A stretch of 9,771 nt of DNA, taken from the NCBI GenBank assembly GCA_016735415.1, contig JAERRP010000179.1, positions 1 to 9,771 of the forward strand. The letters are read 5' to 3'. Below, piece after piece: positions 1 through 6,776 of this stretch (the first letter of the stretch is position 1; every line of letters starts with the position of its first letter). Source of the stretch: Desulfobacterales bacterium. GTDB lineage: Bacteria; Desulfobacterota; Desulfobacteria; Desulfobacterales; UBA5852. The notes under the pieces are model-generated. The model searched no databases, was not told where the DNA came from, and worked only from the letters and a program-made list of their open reading frames with translations. The position numbers and the translations under genes were made by a program.

Positions 1-337
1 AGATGGTTCGGCCATCCGCTACGATTTCCCCCGACCACCTGACGACGGCAACCAACCGAGACCAGGCCATCGAAGCGGCCAGTAAAAGGGGGGTCGATGT
101 AGCGGCGCTGAACCTGCTGATGCCAGGACACGATGGCGCTCAGGTTCTTAAAATTTATAGCGGAACTAAAAATTCATTGAAATCATCATGCTGACAGGGT
201 ACGGTGCTCAGGATTTGACCGTGGAATGCACAAAGCTTGGCGCATACAAATACTTGGAAAAACCCCTGACGGGATCCTTGGCAACTCGCCTACCCGTTGG
301 TTTCAAGATAAAATCTGGATCACCGAACCTAATCTGA
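1..337 (+). pseudogene. Eroded response-regulator receiver domain (frameshifted)
   Basis: Two reading frames together spell a CheY-like receiver domain. The first, open from the window start to a stop near 194, contains TTATNRDQAIEAASKR and then LNLLMPGHDG, the beta3 phosphorylation loop. The second, from about 176 to a stop at 335–337, continues with IEIIMLTGYGAQDL and LGAYKYLEKP, the beta4 and Lys-Pro signatures. The break lies between about 165 and 176, where one frame must be exchanged for the other. The residue expected to be the phospho-acceptor aspartate (LDLLMPG in active relatives) is Asn, so even a repaired protein should not be phosphorylated. After the Lys-Pro loop the similarity stops, and no output domain follows. 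The ATG at position 3 may not be the original start, since the normal N-terminal Asp-Asp pocket is not visible. I read it as a decayed gene whose 5' part lies outside or is lost. Confidence 0.75.
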
Positions 338-355
338 AAAACAAGGGGGCTTTTT

Positions 356-733
356 ATGAGAAGATCGCTTACAGTGCAACACGGTATACTCACAGTTGTT
401 TCTTTTATTCTGTTTTCGATTGTTTTCGGCTGCGGCAATGGGGCGACGCTGGAGACGCAGATCAGCGGCACATGGAATCGCACCCAGGGCAATGGCACTG
501 TTGATGTCAATCTGGTAAACGAACCTAAATCACTGGTAATCGATGGGCATTCCTACAAGGCTGTTATAGAAAAAATCGATGAGGGCACCTTCACTGCCCT
601 GGTCAAGGTGGAAATCGAAACCGGCAAGACCGAAGTGTGGACCCTTCGCCAGGTGTGGGATGACAACGGATCGACATTCAAGCTGGCGTTTAGACACAAC
701 GGCACGGAAGAGACACTGGTGCCAGCCAGCTAA
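356..733 (+). CDS. Small putative secreted lipoprotein, unknown function
   Basis: A 125-residue protein begins at ATG 356 behind a clear AAGGGGG ribosome binding site about 7 nt upstream. Residues 1–25 form a signal peptide: a basic start (MRRS), a hydrophobic core (ILTVVSFILFSIVF) and then a Gly-Cys at residues 25–26 that resembles a lipobox (VFGC). Signal peptidase II processing and membrane anchoring are therefore likely. The mature part, about 100 residues, is polar and beta-rich, starting with a SGTWNRT segment followed by alternating hydrophobic and charged strands (KSLVIDGHSYKAVIEKI). This resembles small lipocalin-like or DUF-type lipoproteins in which a Gly-Thr-Trp opens the barrel, but I do not recognise a named family. 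It follows the receiver pseudogene by 18 nt, yet its strong ribosome binding site and intact frame indicate that it is a live gene. No catalytic motif is visible. Confidence 0.75.
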   Translation: MRRSLTVQHGILTVVSFILFSIVFGCGNGATLETQISGTWNRTQGNGTVDVNLVNEPKSLVIDGHSYKAVIEKIDEGTFTALVKVEIETGKTEVWTLRQVWDDNGSTFKLAFRHNGTEETLVPAS

Positions 734-752
734 TCTTGAGACAGTCCGTTTT

Positions 753-980
753 ATGATGTACGTCGACCACGAAGCGGTTCAGGTTGACCGGGACCGGTTT
801 GATCTCGCCAGCTCGGAAACGGCGGCCGAACGCGTTCGCGCCGCCGCCGACATCGACATGGAGATCATCCCCGAATGCAGCCTGAGCCACCTTTACAACC
901 CTCCGGTCTACCTGTTTGCCAACACACTCAAGTTTTTCCACCGGCCCTCGTCCCGGCAGCTGATCCATTGCAATGAATAA
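753..980 (+). CDS. Unrecognised short reading frame, possibly a gene remnant
   Basis: From ATG 753 (or ATG 756) this frame gives about 75 residues ending in TAA at 978–980. Codon third positions are strongly G/C-rich in this frame (GAC, CGG, GCC, ATC, CTC, GTC), as expected for coding DNA of this genome. The protein has an acidic-basic helix (SSETAAERVRAAADID) followed by a more hydrophobic, aromatic end (NPPVYLFANTLKFFHRPS). I do not recognise the family. There is no convincing ribosome binding site, and the same frame is open further upstream across the lipoprotein gene in a shadow frame. It could therefore be the 3' piece of a gene whose front was lost beside the receiver pseudogene, rather than an independent gene. 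The opposite strand is also open here but shows less convincing codon use. Confidence 0.35.
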   Translation: MMYVDHEAVQVDRDRFDLASSETAAERVRAAADIDMEIIPECSLSHLYNPPVYLFANTLKFFHRPSSRQLIHCNE

Positions 981-1089
981 AAAGCGATGTCGTAATGTTA
1001 GTTTGGCCCGACCCCCGTTCCCCCGTAATAATACAGTTTTTTCAGTAAAATGCCTTTCTTTCAGGGATCTTTGCATTGTGGAATAAATC

Positions 1090-1117
1090 CTGACACATGA
1101 TTCCCACTTATTATAGT
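1090..1117 (+). promoter_or_regulatory. Candidate sigma-70 promoter upstream of ppdK
   Basis: A −35-like CTGACA (1090–1095) and a −10-like TATAGT (1112–1117) are separated by 16 nt; each matches five of six consensus bases. Transcription from here would give ppdK a leader of roughly 265 nt. It is a sequence match only, and the AT-rich context makes chance matches easier. Confidence 0.35.
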
Positions 1118-1192
1118 TTGTAAGGATAAATTTTTTAAAAGATAGTAAATGATTCCGATAAGGTAGACTTATATCCCGTTGCCTGATGGCAG

Positions 1193-1208
1193 TGGCCTAT
1201 TGTTTGCT
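1193..1208 (+). promoter_or_regulatory. Weak candidate sigma-54 promoter upstream of ppdK
   Basis: TGGC at 1193–1196 and TTGCT at 1204–1208 place the invariant GG and GC dinucleotides exactly 10 nt apart, as in sigma-54 promoters. The bases after TGGC do not match the usual ACG. No activator site or sigma-54-dependent regulator is visible nearby, so this is a low-confidence alternative to the sigma-70-like site. Confidence 0.2.
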
Positions 1209-1335
1209 GTATCTCTAAATAACTGGGCAGCACAAATGTGTGAGGACCCTCCAAGTCAATCGGATGGTGCCGGGCCATGAAAACCATCCTCTTTTCGCCC
1301 CCTGGTCTTTTCCTTACCCCCTGACGGCTATGCCC

Positions 1336-1364
1336 TGAACTTTGAACCCTGAACCTCTGAAACG
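1336..1364 (+). repeat. Heptad tandem repeat in ppdK leader
   Basis: Four units of a TGAACYY-type heptad occur in a row: TGAACTT, TGAACCC, TGAACCTC (one extra base) and TGAAACG. They end about 14 nt before the GGAGG ribosome binding site of ppdK. The array is short and imperfect; copy-number change would alter the spacing of upstream elements but not the reading frame. Confidence 0.6.
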
Positions 1365-1389
1365 GTGACGCTTACAAAGGAGGCAAATC

Positions 1390-4134
1390 ATGACCACAAA
1401 ATGGGTGTATCTTTTCAATGAAATGGAGATGGCTGGAGAACATGTTGGCGGCGACTGGGAAGATTTGCGAGAATTGCTGGGAGGAAAAGGGGCCAACCTG
1501 GCGGAAATGGTTCGCCTGGGCATACCGGTTCCCCCCGGTTATATCGTAACCACCGAGGCGTGCAATGCCTGTCTGGCAGCCGGCGGAACCAAACCCGAAG
1601 GGTTGTGGGACCAGGAGCAGGCGGCGTTGAAGGCCATAGAAGAAGCGGCCGGCAAACAATTCGGCGACCCCAACAACCCGCTGCTCGTTTCATGTCGCTC
1701 CGGCGCCAAATTTTCCATGCCGGGCATGATGGACACCGTGCTCAATATCGGCCTGAACGACAAGACGGCTCAGGGCCTGGTGGAATTGACCGGAGACGAA
1801 CGTTTTGTTTTCGACTGCTACCGTCGCCTGGTGCAAATGTTCGGCAGTGTTGTGATGGGCATACCGGATGAGATGTTCGAGGATGTGATTTCTGCAGCTC
1901 GCAGCAAAGCGGGAGTCGCATCGGACACCGAGTTGACGGCGGATGATTGGAAAGCGGTGACCAAAGAATTCAAAACCATTTTCAGGCGCCGCACTCACCG
2001 TAATTTCCCCAACGATCCATACAGGCAGCTGAATCTCGCAACCGAAGCTGTTTTTAAAAGCTGGAACGGCAAAAGAGCGGTTGATTACCGCAATGCCGCG
2101 GGTATTGCCCACGATTTGGGCACGGCGGTCAACATCCAGACGATGGTTTTCGGTAACCTGGGAACGGATTGTGCCAGCGGCGTTGCCCTGACGCGCAATG
2201 GAACCACCGGTGAAAAGCAAATCGAAGGTGATTTCCTGATCAACGCTCAGGGAGAAGACGTTGTCGCCGGAATTCGCATTACGGAAGACCTTTCACAAAT
2301 GAAACAGGAGATGCCTGCCGTCTATTCCGAATTCGCGCATATCGCCGAACGCCTTGAACATCACTACCGCGATATGCAGGATGTCGAGTTTACCATTGAA
2401 AAGGGAAAGCTGTGGATGCTGCAAACCCGGGACGGCAAGCGTACCGCCCAGGCAGCCTTGCGCATTGCGGTTGAAATGGTCGAGGAGGGGTTGATCACCC
2501 GTGAAGAAGCGATCGGCCGTGTTACCCCGGAACAGGTGGACTTCTTTTTGCATCCGCAGTTTGACCACCAGGCCAAGAAAGCGGCCGGATCCGCGGGAAA
2601 TCTGCTGGCCGTCGGTATCAATGTGTCGCCGGGAGCGGCGGTGGGCGTGGTGGCTCTGGATGCCGATATAGCCAAAAGATGGGCCGTCAAAGACGGCAAG
2701 CAGGTCATTATGGTGCGCCCCGAAACCAAGCCGGATGATGTGCACGGCATGCTGGCGGCTGAAGGCATTCTCACCAGTCGGGGGGGGCGCACCAGCCATG
2801 CCGCATTAGTTGCCCGCCAGTTTGGTAAGCCGGCTGTGGTGGGCGTTACAGCACTCAAAATCGACCTGGGCGCCCGGCAGATAGAGGTCAACGATCAAAT
2901 TATCAGGGAAGGCGACTGGATATCGATCGACGGAACCGTCGGTGAGGTTTACACCGGCAAGCTGGCCACCATCGTGCCCGAAGTCAAGGACCCCTGGCTG
3001 GTACAACTGCTGGCCTGGGCCGACGATTTCCGCCGTCTTGGCGTCTGGGCCAATGCGGATCGACCGGAAGACGCCCGGCGCGGCCGTGCCTACGGTGCCG
3101 AGGGCATCGGACTGTGCCGCACGGAGCACATGTTTTTCGAAGCTGAGCGTCTGCCCTTTGTACACAAGATGATTATGACCGATTTGCCGGTTGAACGGCA
3201 GGAGGCCCTCGATGCACTGCTGCCTTTTCAGCGGAACGATTTTGCCGGCCTGTTCCGGGTCATGGACGGTTTGCCGGTAATCATCCGTCTGATCGACCCG
3301 CCGCTGCACGAGTTTCTGCCCAACCTTGTGGACCTCATCGGTGAGTTGGCCGATCTTAAGATTCGTTTGCAGCACACCGGAACCCTCGGAAAAATCGATA
3401 CTTTACTGGAACAGATTAAAGAAAAGGATCGCGTCCTTAAAAGGGTCGAAAGCCTGCGGGAAGACAATCCGATGCTCGGTCTGCGGGGCGTCCGGCTGGG
3501 AATACACATTCCGGAACTGACCAGCATGCAGGTGCGCGCAATATTTGAGGCCGCCTGCACGGTTAAAAAAGAGGGGGTGGACGTCCGCCCGGAAGTGATG
3601 ATTCCGCTGACCAGCCACGTTAATGAACTGAAAGTGCAGCGTGGGATGCTTGAATCAGAGGCCCGAAAAGTTATGGAGGAGCAGGACATCGAGATCGATT
3701 ACAAGTTCGGCACCATGATCGAAATTCCCCGGGCGGCCCTGACCGCAGACAAAATAGCCGAATATGCCGACTTCGTATCTTTCGGAACCAACGATTTGAC
3801 CCAGACAACTTTTGGCATATCCAGAGATGATGCCGAAGCCGGATTTTTAGTTAAATACATGGAGAATGGAATCCTGCCGGATAACCCCTTTGCCACGATT
3901 GATCGCGACGGCGTGGGTGCGCTGATGGACATGGCGGTCAAAAAAGGACGCGCCGTCAACCCTGAGCAGGAATGCGGCATCTGCGGTGAACATGGCGGTG
4001 ATCCGCAATCCATTTCGATATGTCACGAGTTGGGGCTGACCTATGTCTCGTGTTCACCCTTTCGGGTTCCGGTGGCACGTCTGGCTGCGGCGCATGCCGC
4101 CCTGCACGAGAAAGCGGTGCAAGGCAATGAATAA
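1390..4134 (+). CDS. ppdK: Pyruvate, phosphate dikinase
   Basis: This cytosolic enzyme interconverts pyruvate, ATP and phosphate with phosphoenolpyruvate, AMP and pyrophosphate. In anaerobes it serves gluconeogenic PEP synthesis or PPi-linked glycolysis. The 914-residue protein shows all domains in order: the nucleotide-binding part with LGGKGANLAEM (about residues 31–41), RSGAKFSMPGMMDTVLN near residue 102, the swivelling phosphohistidine domain with GGRTSHAALVAR (catalytic His near 470), and the PEP/pyruvate barrel with GIGLCRTEHMFFE, SFGTNDLTQTTFG and CGICGEHGGDP (catalytic Cys near 865). The phosphohistidine and Cys residues are intact. The start is fixed by AAAGGAGG 6–7 nt before the ATG. 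The protein is longer than the usual ~875 residues; part of the excess is a charged segment of about 17 residues between HEFLPN (~640) and RVESLREDNPMLG (~684). The gene stands alone, 128 nt before the next. Confidence 0.97.
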   Translation: MTTKWVYLFNEMEMAGEHVGGDWEDLRELLGGKGANLAEMVRLGIPVPPGYIVTTEACNACLAAGGTKPEGLWDQEQAALKAIEEAAGKQFGDPNNPLLVSCRSGAKFSMPGMMDTVLNIGLNDKTAQGLVELTGDERFVFDCYRRLVQMFGSVVMGIPDEMFEDVISAARSKAGVASDTELTADDWKAVTKEFKTIFRRRTHRNFPNDPYRQLNLATEAVFKSWNGKRAVDYRNAAGIAHDLGTAVNIQTMVFGNLGTDCASGVALTRNGTTGEKQIEGDFLINAQGEDVVAGIRITEDLSQMKQEMPAVYSEFAHIAERLEHHYRDMQDVEFTIEKGKLWMLQTRDGKRTAQAALRIAVEMVEEGLITREEAIGRVTPEQVDFFLHPQFDHQAKKAAGSAGNLLAVGINVSPGAAVGVVALDADIAKRWAVKDGKQVIMVRPETKPDDVHGMLAAEGILTSRGGRTSHAALVARQFGKPAVVGVTALKIDLGARQIEVNDQIIREGDWISIDGTVGEVYTGKLATIVPEVKDPWLVQLLAWADDFRRLGVWANADRPEDARRGRAYGAEGIGLCRTEHMFFEAERLPFVHKMIMTDLPVERQEALDALLPFQRNDFAGLFRVMDGLPVIIRLIDPPLHEFLPNLVDLIGELADLKIRLQHTGTLGKIDTLLEQIKEKDRVLKRVESLREDNPMLGLRGVRLGIHIPELTSMQVRAIFEAACTVKKEGVDVRPEVMIPLTSHVNELKVQRGMLESEARKVMEEQDIEIDYKFGTMIEIPRAALTADKIAEYADFVSFGTNDLTQTTFGISRDDAEAGFLVKYMENGILPDNPFATIDRDGVGALMDMAVKKGRAVNPEQECGICGEHGGDPQSISICHELGLTYVSCSPFRVPVARLAAAHAALHEKAVQGNE

Positions 4135-4189
4135 TTGGAAATTACGCGCTGAAAAACCTGAAGGTTTTATCTCTCCGGTCAAGTTAAAG

Positions 4190-4235
4190 GCTGCCTGAAT
4201 TCCGGAAATGCGGTGAGAGGCAGAGCAGGGTTTTA
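4190..4235 (+). terminator. Possible hairpin terminator after ppdK
   Basis: An interrupted stem pairs CTGCCT (4191–4196) with AGGCAG (4218–4223), with an inner CCG/CGG pairing at 4202–4204 and 4211–4213. GGGTTTT follows. A smaller AAAACC/GGTTTT hairpin lies at 4153–4168. Neither has a long T tract, so termination would be partial at best and read-through into the next gene is possible. Confidence 0.3.
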
Positions 4236-4262
4236 AATCCGTCTCTAATTAAGGATCGCTGT

Positions 4263-5561
4263 ATGCAGATAATAACAACCCATAAGGGCACCGACTTTGA
4301 CGCCGCAGCCTCCGTGCTGGCGGCAAAGATTCTGTATCCCGAGGCGGTTGCGATGCTGCCCCAAAGCCTGAATCCGAACGTCAGAGCCTTTTTATCGATC
4401 CATAAGGACCTGTTTGATGTACAAACACCGGATCAAATTGAACTTGAAGCCGTGATGAGCCTGATCGTTGTCGATACCAACAGATGGGACCGCCTTGATC
4501 AAATGGATAAGTTGAAAGAAAGGGAAAACCTCGAAATATTCCTGTGGGATCATCATTTAACTGAGGGAGATATTGATGCGACCTGGCGATGCGAGGAGGC
4601 GGTCGGGGCCAATGTCACGCTGTTGATCCGAAATTTAAAACAACAAAACAAAAGATTAACCCCTACCCAGGCCACCCTCTTTTTGGCCGGACTTTATGAA
4701 GACACGGGCAATCTGACGTTTCCTGCCACAAAAGCAGAGGATGCCTTTGCCGCAGCCTACCTTTTACAGCAAGGAGCGGATCTAAGCGTTCTCAACTCAT
4801 TTTTACGCACGGCCTATGGTGAAAGCCAGAGAAAAATTTTGACCCGAATGCTGCAGTCCGCCAAAAGAAAGCGGTTCGGCGGTTATCAGATCAGCATCAA
4901 CAAACTGGATATAACCGGACATGTGAACGGCCTGGCGGTGGTGGTCGGGATGTACCGGGAGATTTTAAATGTGGCGGCGGCTTTTGGTATTTTTGTTCAC
5001 AAAAACCGCGGCAATATCATTGTCATCGGCCGCAGCGGGGCAGACGGACTCGATGTGGGGCTCATCATGCACGCTTTAGGCGGAGGCGGCCATCCGGCCG
5101 CCGGTTCCGCCTTGATCAAATCGATCAACTCCGATGCCGTGGAACAGATGATCGTCAAACTGATCAGCGGCAATCAGCGGGCTTCTGTTCAGATAAGTGA
5201 CCTGATGTCCTATCCGGTAGTGACGGTATCTCCTGAAACCCGCATGAAGGAGGTTTATACTATTTTAATAGAAAAGGGGCACACGGGAATACCGGTATTG
5301 GATGACGGCAGGCTTGTGGGCATTATATCAAGACGGGATTTTGGGAAAGCAAAAAAAAGGTCGGCTTTAAGTGCCCCGGTGAGGGCCTTTATGACCACGA
5401 ATGTATTTACAATAGAACCCGGAAGCAGTCCAATGCAGGCGGCCCGTTTGATGATAAAGCATGACATCGGCCGCCTTCCGGTGGTGGAAAGCGGCCGTGT
5501 CATCGGCATCGTTACAAGATCCGATACCATGCGCTATCTTTACGATCTGCTGCCGGAGTGA
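4263..5561 (+). CDS. DHH/DHHA1 phosphoesterase with C-terminal CBS pair
   Basis: This 432-residue protein combines a DHH-family metal-dependent phosphoesterase with an adenylate-sensing CBS module. The N-terminal domain has H7…D11-F-D13, D71 in VVDTN, the DHH signature at 96–98 (WDHHLTEGD) and D147 in YEDTGN, the expected Mn-binding set. The DHHA1 domain carries the substrate loop GGGGHPAAG at 273–281. Two CBS motifs follow, at about 309–360 (ISDLMSYPVV … GIISRRDF) and 372–428 (VRAFMTTNVF … GIVTRSDT). The same order, with similar sequence, forms the front half of the long tRNA A-adding enzymes of deltaproteobacteria and Aquificae. Here the protein stops right after the second CBS and no nucleotidyltransferase domain follows in any frame. 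The substrate is unknown; nanoRNA, pAp or cyclic dinucleotides are possible from the DHH family. AAGGA lies 7 nt before the ATG. The eRF1-like gene starts 36 nt downstream. Confidence 0.9.
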   Translation: MQIITTHKGTDFDAAASVLAAKILYPEAVAMLPQSLNPNVRAFLSIHKDLFDVQTPDQIELEAVMSLIVVDTNRWDRLDQMDKLKERENLEIFLWDHHLTEGDIDATWRCEEAVGANVTLLIRNLKQQNKRLTPTQATLFLAGLYEDTGNLTFPATKAEDAFAAAYLLQQGADLSVLNSFLRTAYGESQRKILTRMLQSAKRKRFGGYQISINKLDITGHVNGLAVVVGMYREILNVAAAFGIFVHKNRGNIIVIGRSGADGLDVGLIMHALGGGGHPAAGSALIKSINSDAVEQMIVKLISGNQRASVQISDLMSYPVVTVSPETRMKEVYTILIEKGHTGIPVLDDGRLVGIISRRDFGKAKKRSALSAPVRAFMTTNVFTIEPGSSPMQAARLMIKHDIGRLPVVESGRVIGIVTRSDTMRYLYDLLPE

Positions 5562-5597
5562 GCAAATCCGGCGCTAACTTTCATTAGGAAAAATGCC

Positions 5598-6644
5598 ATG
5601 GAGCATAAAGATTTGCAGGAATGTATTCGCAGTCTGGCAATGATGGATGAAACCGACAGCGTTTTTATCAGCTGTTACCTCAACCTGGAAAGAGGTTCCA
5701 CCGGCTGTCGGGATTTTTTGAAAGAGCGGGAGTTGCTGCTGGCAAAAAGCGTGCCGGACAGGTTACGGAAGAACTTTAGCAAAACAATAAAGAAAGTTCA
5801 CTCTTTTCTCAGTGAAAAGCCGTTGGGCGGTGTAAAAGGCGCGGCAATTTTTTCCCGGGAAGGTTCCGAGCCCTTCTTTATTGGACTTGAATTCCGGGTG
5901 CCATTGCCGAATCAGATTGTCATGGATCTGACACCGCACATCTATCCGCTCATTGAGCTTATGGACACCTATCACCGTTACGTGGTTGTCATTTCCACCG
6001 AGGAAAATGCTCGTATTCTGGAGGTCCACACCGGTTCCGTCACAGAATCCTTGTGGATGGAAAGGCCTGAGCTGCGCAAACGCATAGGACGCGAAGGAAC
6101 CAAAGAACACTACCGGAATCACCGCAGGGATCGCGGCGGAAAATTCATCAAGGAAAAGATCAGGATTCTGGAGCGAGTGATGTCCGGCGGCGGACACACC
6201 CACCTGATTTTTGCTGGAAGCCCGCAAAGGACCGCACGGCTGAAAAAGGCGCTGCCCAAACGCCTGGCGGACAGGCTTGTCGATACGGTTGTTATTGATG
6301 GAGGTGCCGAAAGCGGCTCCGTGGTGGAAGCAACCCTTGCCGCTTTTATCGATCAGGAGCAAAAAGAATCACGCGCGGCCGTTGAAATGCTCCAGTGGCA
6401 GATTAACATCAACGGTCTGGCGGTGGCGGGCTCGGAAGCCTGTCTTGAAGCTCTGAAACGCGGGCAGGCGGATATGCTGATATTGGCAAAAGAATTTTAC
6501 GAGGGAGAACTAAAAGAAGAGCTGGTAAAATTGGCGGTTCGCTATGGTATTAAGATTGAAACGGTAAGCGGCAGTCAGGCCTTGAACCGGTATGGCGGCG
6601 TGGGATGTCTGCTGCGTTATCTTTTGCCGGAACATTACACCTAG
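5598..6644 (+). CDS. Bacterial eRF1-like (baeRF / Vms1-like) protein
   Basis: A 348-residue protein with the layout of bacterial archaeo-eukaryotic release-factor homologues. It has an N-terminal domain (about 1–120), a middle RNase H-fold domain starting at YHRYVVVISTEENARILEV (about 125–255), and an L7Ae-like C-terminal domain (EACLEALKRGQADMLILAKE … GIKIETVSGSQALN, about 278–348). In eRF1 and Vms1 the middle domain carries the GGQ/GSQ peptidyl-tRNA hydrolysis loop. Here the equivalent basic loop reads YRNHRRDRGGKFIKEK (about 172–187), so Gly-Gly is kept but the glutamine is replaced by Lys-Phe. Family knowledge suggests a role at ribosomes, such as rescue or peptidyl-tRNA cleavage, or rRNA binding through L7Ae; this is inferred, and the altered loop makes hydrolase activity uncertain. 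AGGA lies 8 nt before the ATG. The gene follows the DHH–CBS gene by 36 nt, probably in one transcript, and ends 25 nt before a dispersed repeat. Confidence 0.8.
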   Translation: MEHKDLQECIRSLAMMDETDSVFISCYLNLERGSTGCRDFLKERELLLAKSVPDRLRKNFSKTIKKVHSFLSEKPLGGVKGAAIFSREGSEPFFIGLEFRVPLPNQIVMDLTPHIYPLIELMDTYHRYVVVISTEENARILEVHTGSVTESLWMERPELRKRIGREGTKEHYRNHRRDRGGKFIKEKIRILERVMSGGGHTHLIFAGSPQRTARLKKALPKRLADRLVDTVVIDGGAESGSVVEATLAAFIDQEQKESRAAVEMLQWQININGLAVAGSEACLEALKRGQADMLILAKEFYEGELKEELVKLAVRYGIKIETVSGSQALNRYGGVGCLLRYLLPEHYT

Positions 6645-6669
6645 CCGGAATTACATTTGAAACAGGATC

Positions 6670-6762
6670 GCCTCAAAACTGAACGGCTAAGACCATTTTG
6701 CAACCATTTATTAATCTTTTTGCCGTTATGTCAATAGGTTGGCTTGGTCCGGCCCCCAATCC
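6670..6762. repeat. Dispersed ~92-bp repeat, copy A
   Basis: This segment matches 9180–9272 in the same orientation. Two blocks are nearly identical: GCCTCAAAACTGAAC(G/A)GCTAAGACCATTT at the left and GTTATGTCAATAGG plus TTGGCTTGGTCCG(G/A)CCC at the right. About 28 nt of AT-rich sequence between them has diverged with almost unchanged length. It lies between the convergent baeRF and hydrolase genes and encodes nothing. On the minus strand it contains TTGACA (6734–6729) with a −10-like TAATAA 15 nt on, a weaker version of the promoter in copy B; from here it would point antisense into the end of the baeRF gene. Confidence 0.85.
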
Positions 6763-6776
6763 AGGCAGTTCTACTC

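Larger units (their letters stand above)
981..1389. other. 409-nt intergenic region upstream of ppdK
   Basis: No protein-coding frame is convincing here. The left end (about 990–1020) holds a short partial match to the repeat family seen at 6670 and 9180. The middle is AT-rich and carries promoter-like boxes. An inverted repeat at 1262–1268 and 1283–1289 (GGATGGT / ACCATCC, 14-nt loop) is followed by a T/C-rich stretch and could be a weak terminator or a leader hairpin. A heptad tandem repeat lies at 1336–1364, followed by the ppdK ribosome binding site. Confidence 0.6.

Noticed and set aside
690..1076. Minus-strand open frame of 128 codons
   Set aside because: It overlaps the lipoprotein 3' end and the plus-strand frame at 753–980; no ribosome binding site and no recognisable family, although it cannot be fully excluded.
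1262..1300. Rho-independent terminator upstream of ppdK
   Set aside because: The 7-bp stem with a 14-nt loop is followed only by a mixed T/C stretch; noted under the intergenic region but too weak to call separately.
1690..2220. Long minus-strand open frame inside ppdK
   Set aside because: Shadow of a well-conserved coding region; similar minus-strand frames recur along ppdK because of its codon bias.
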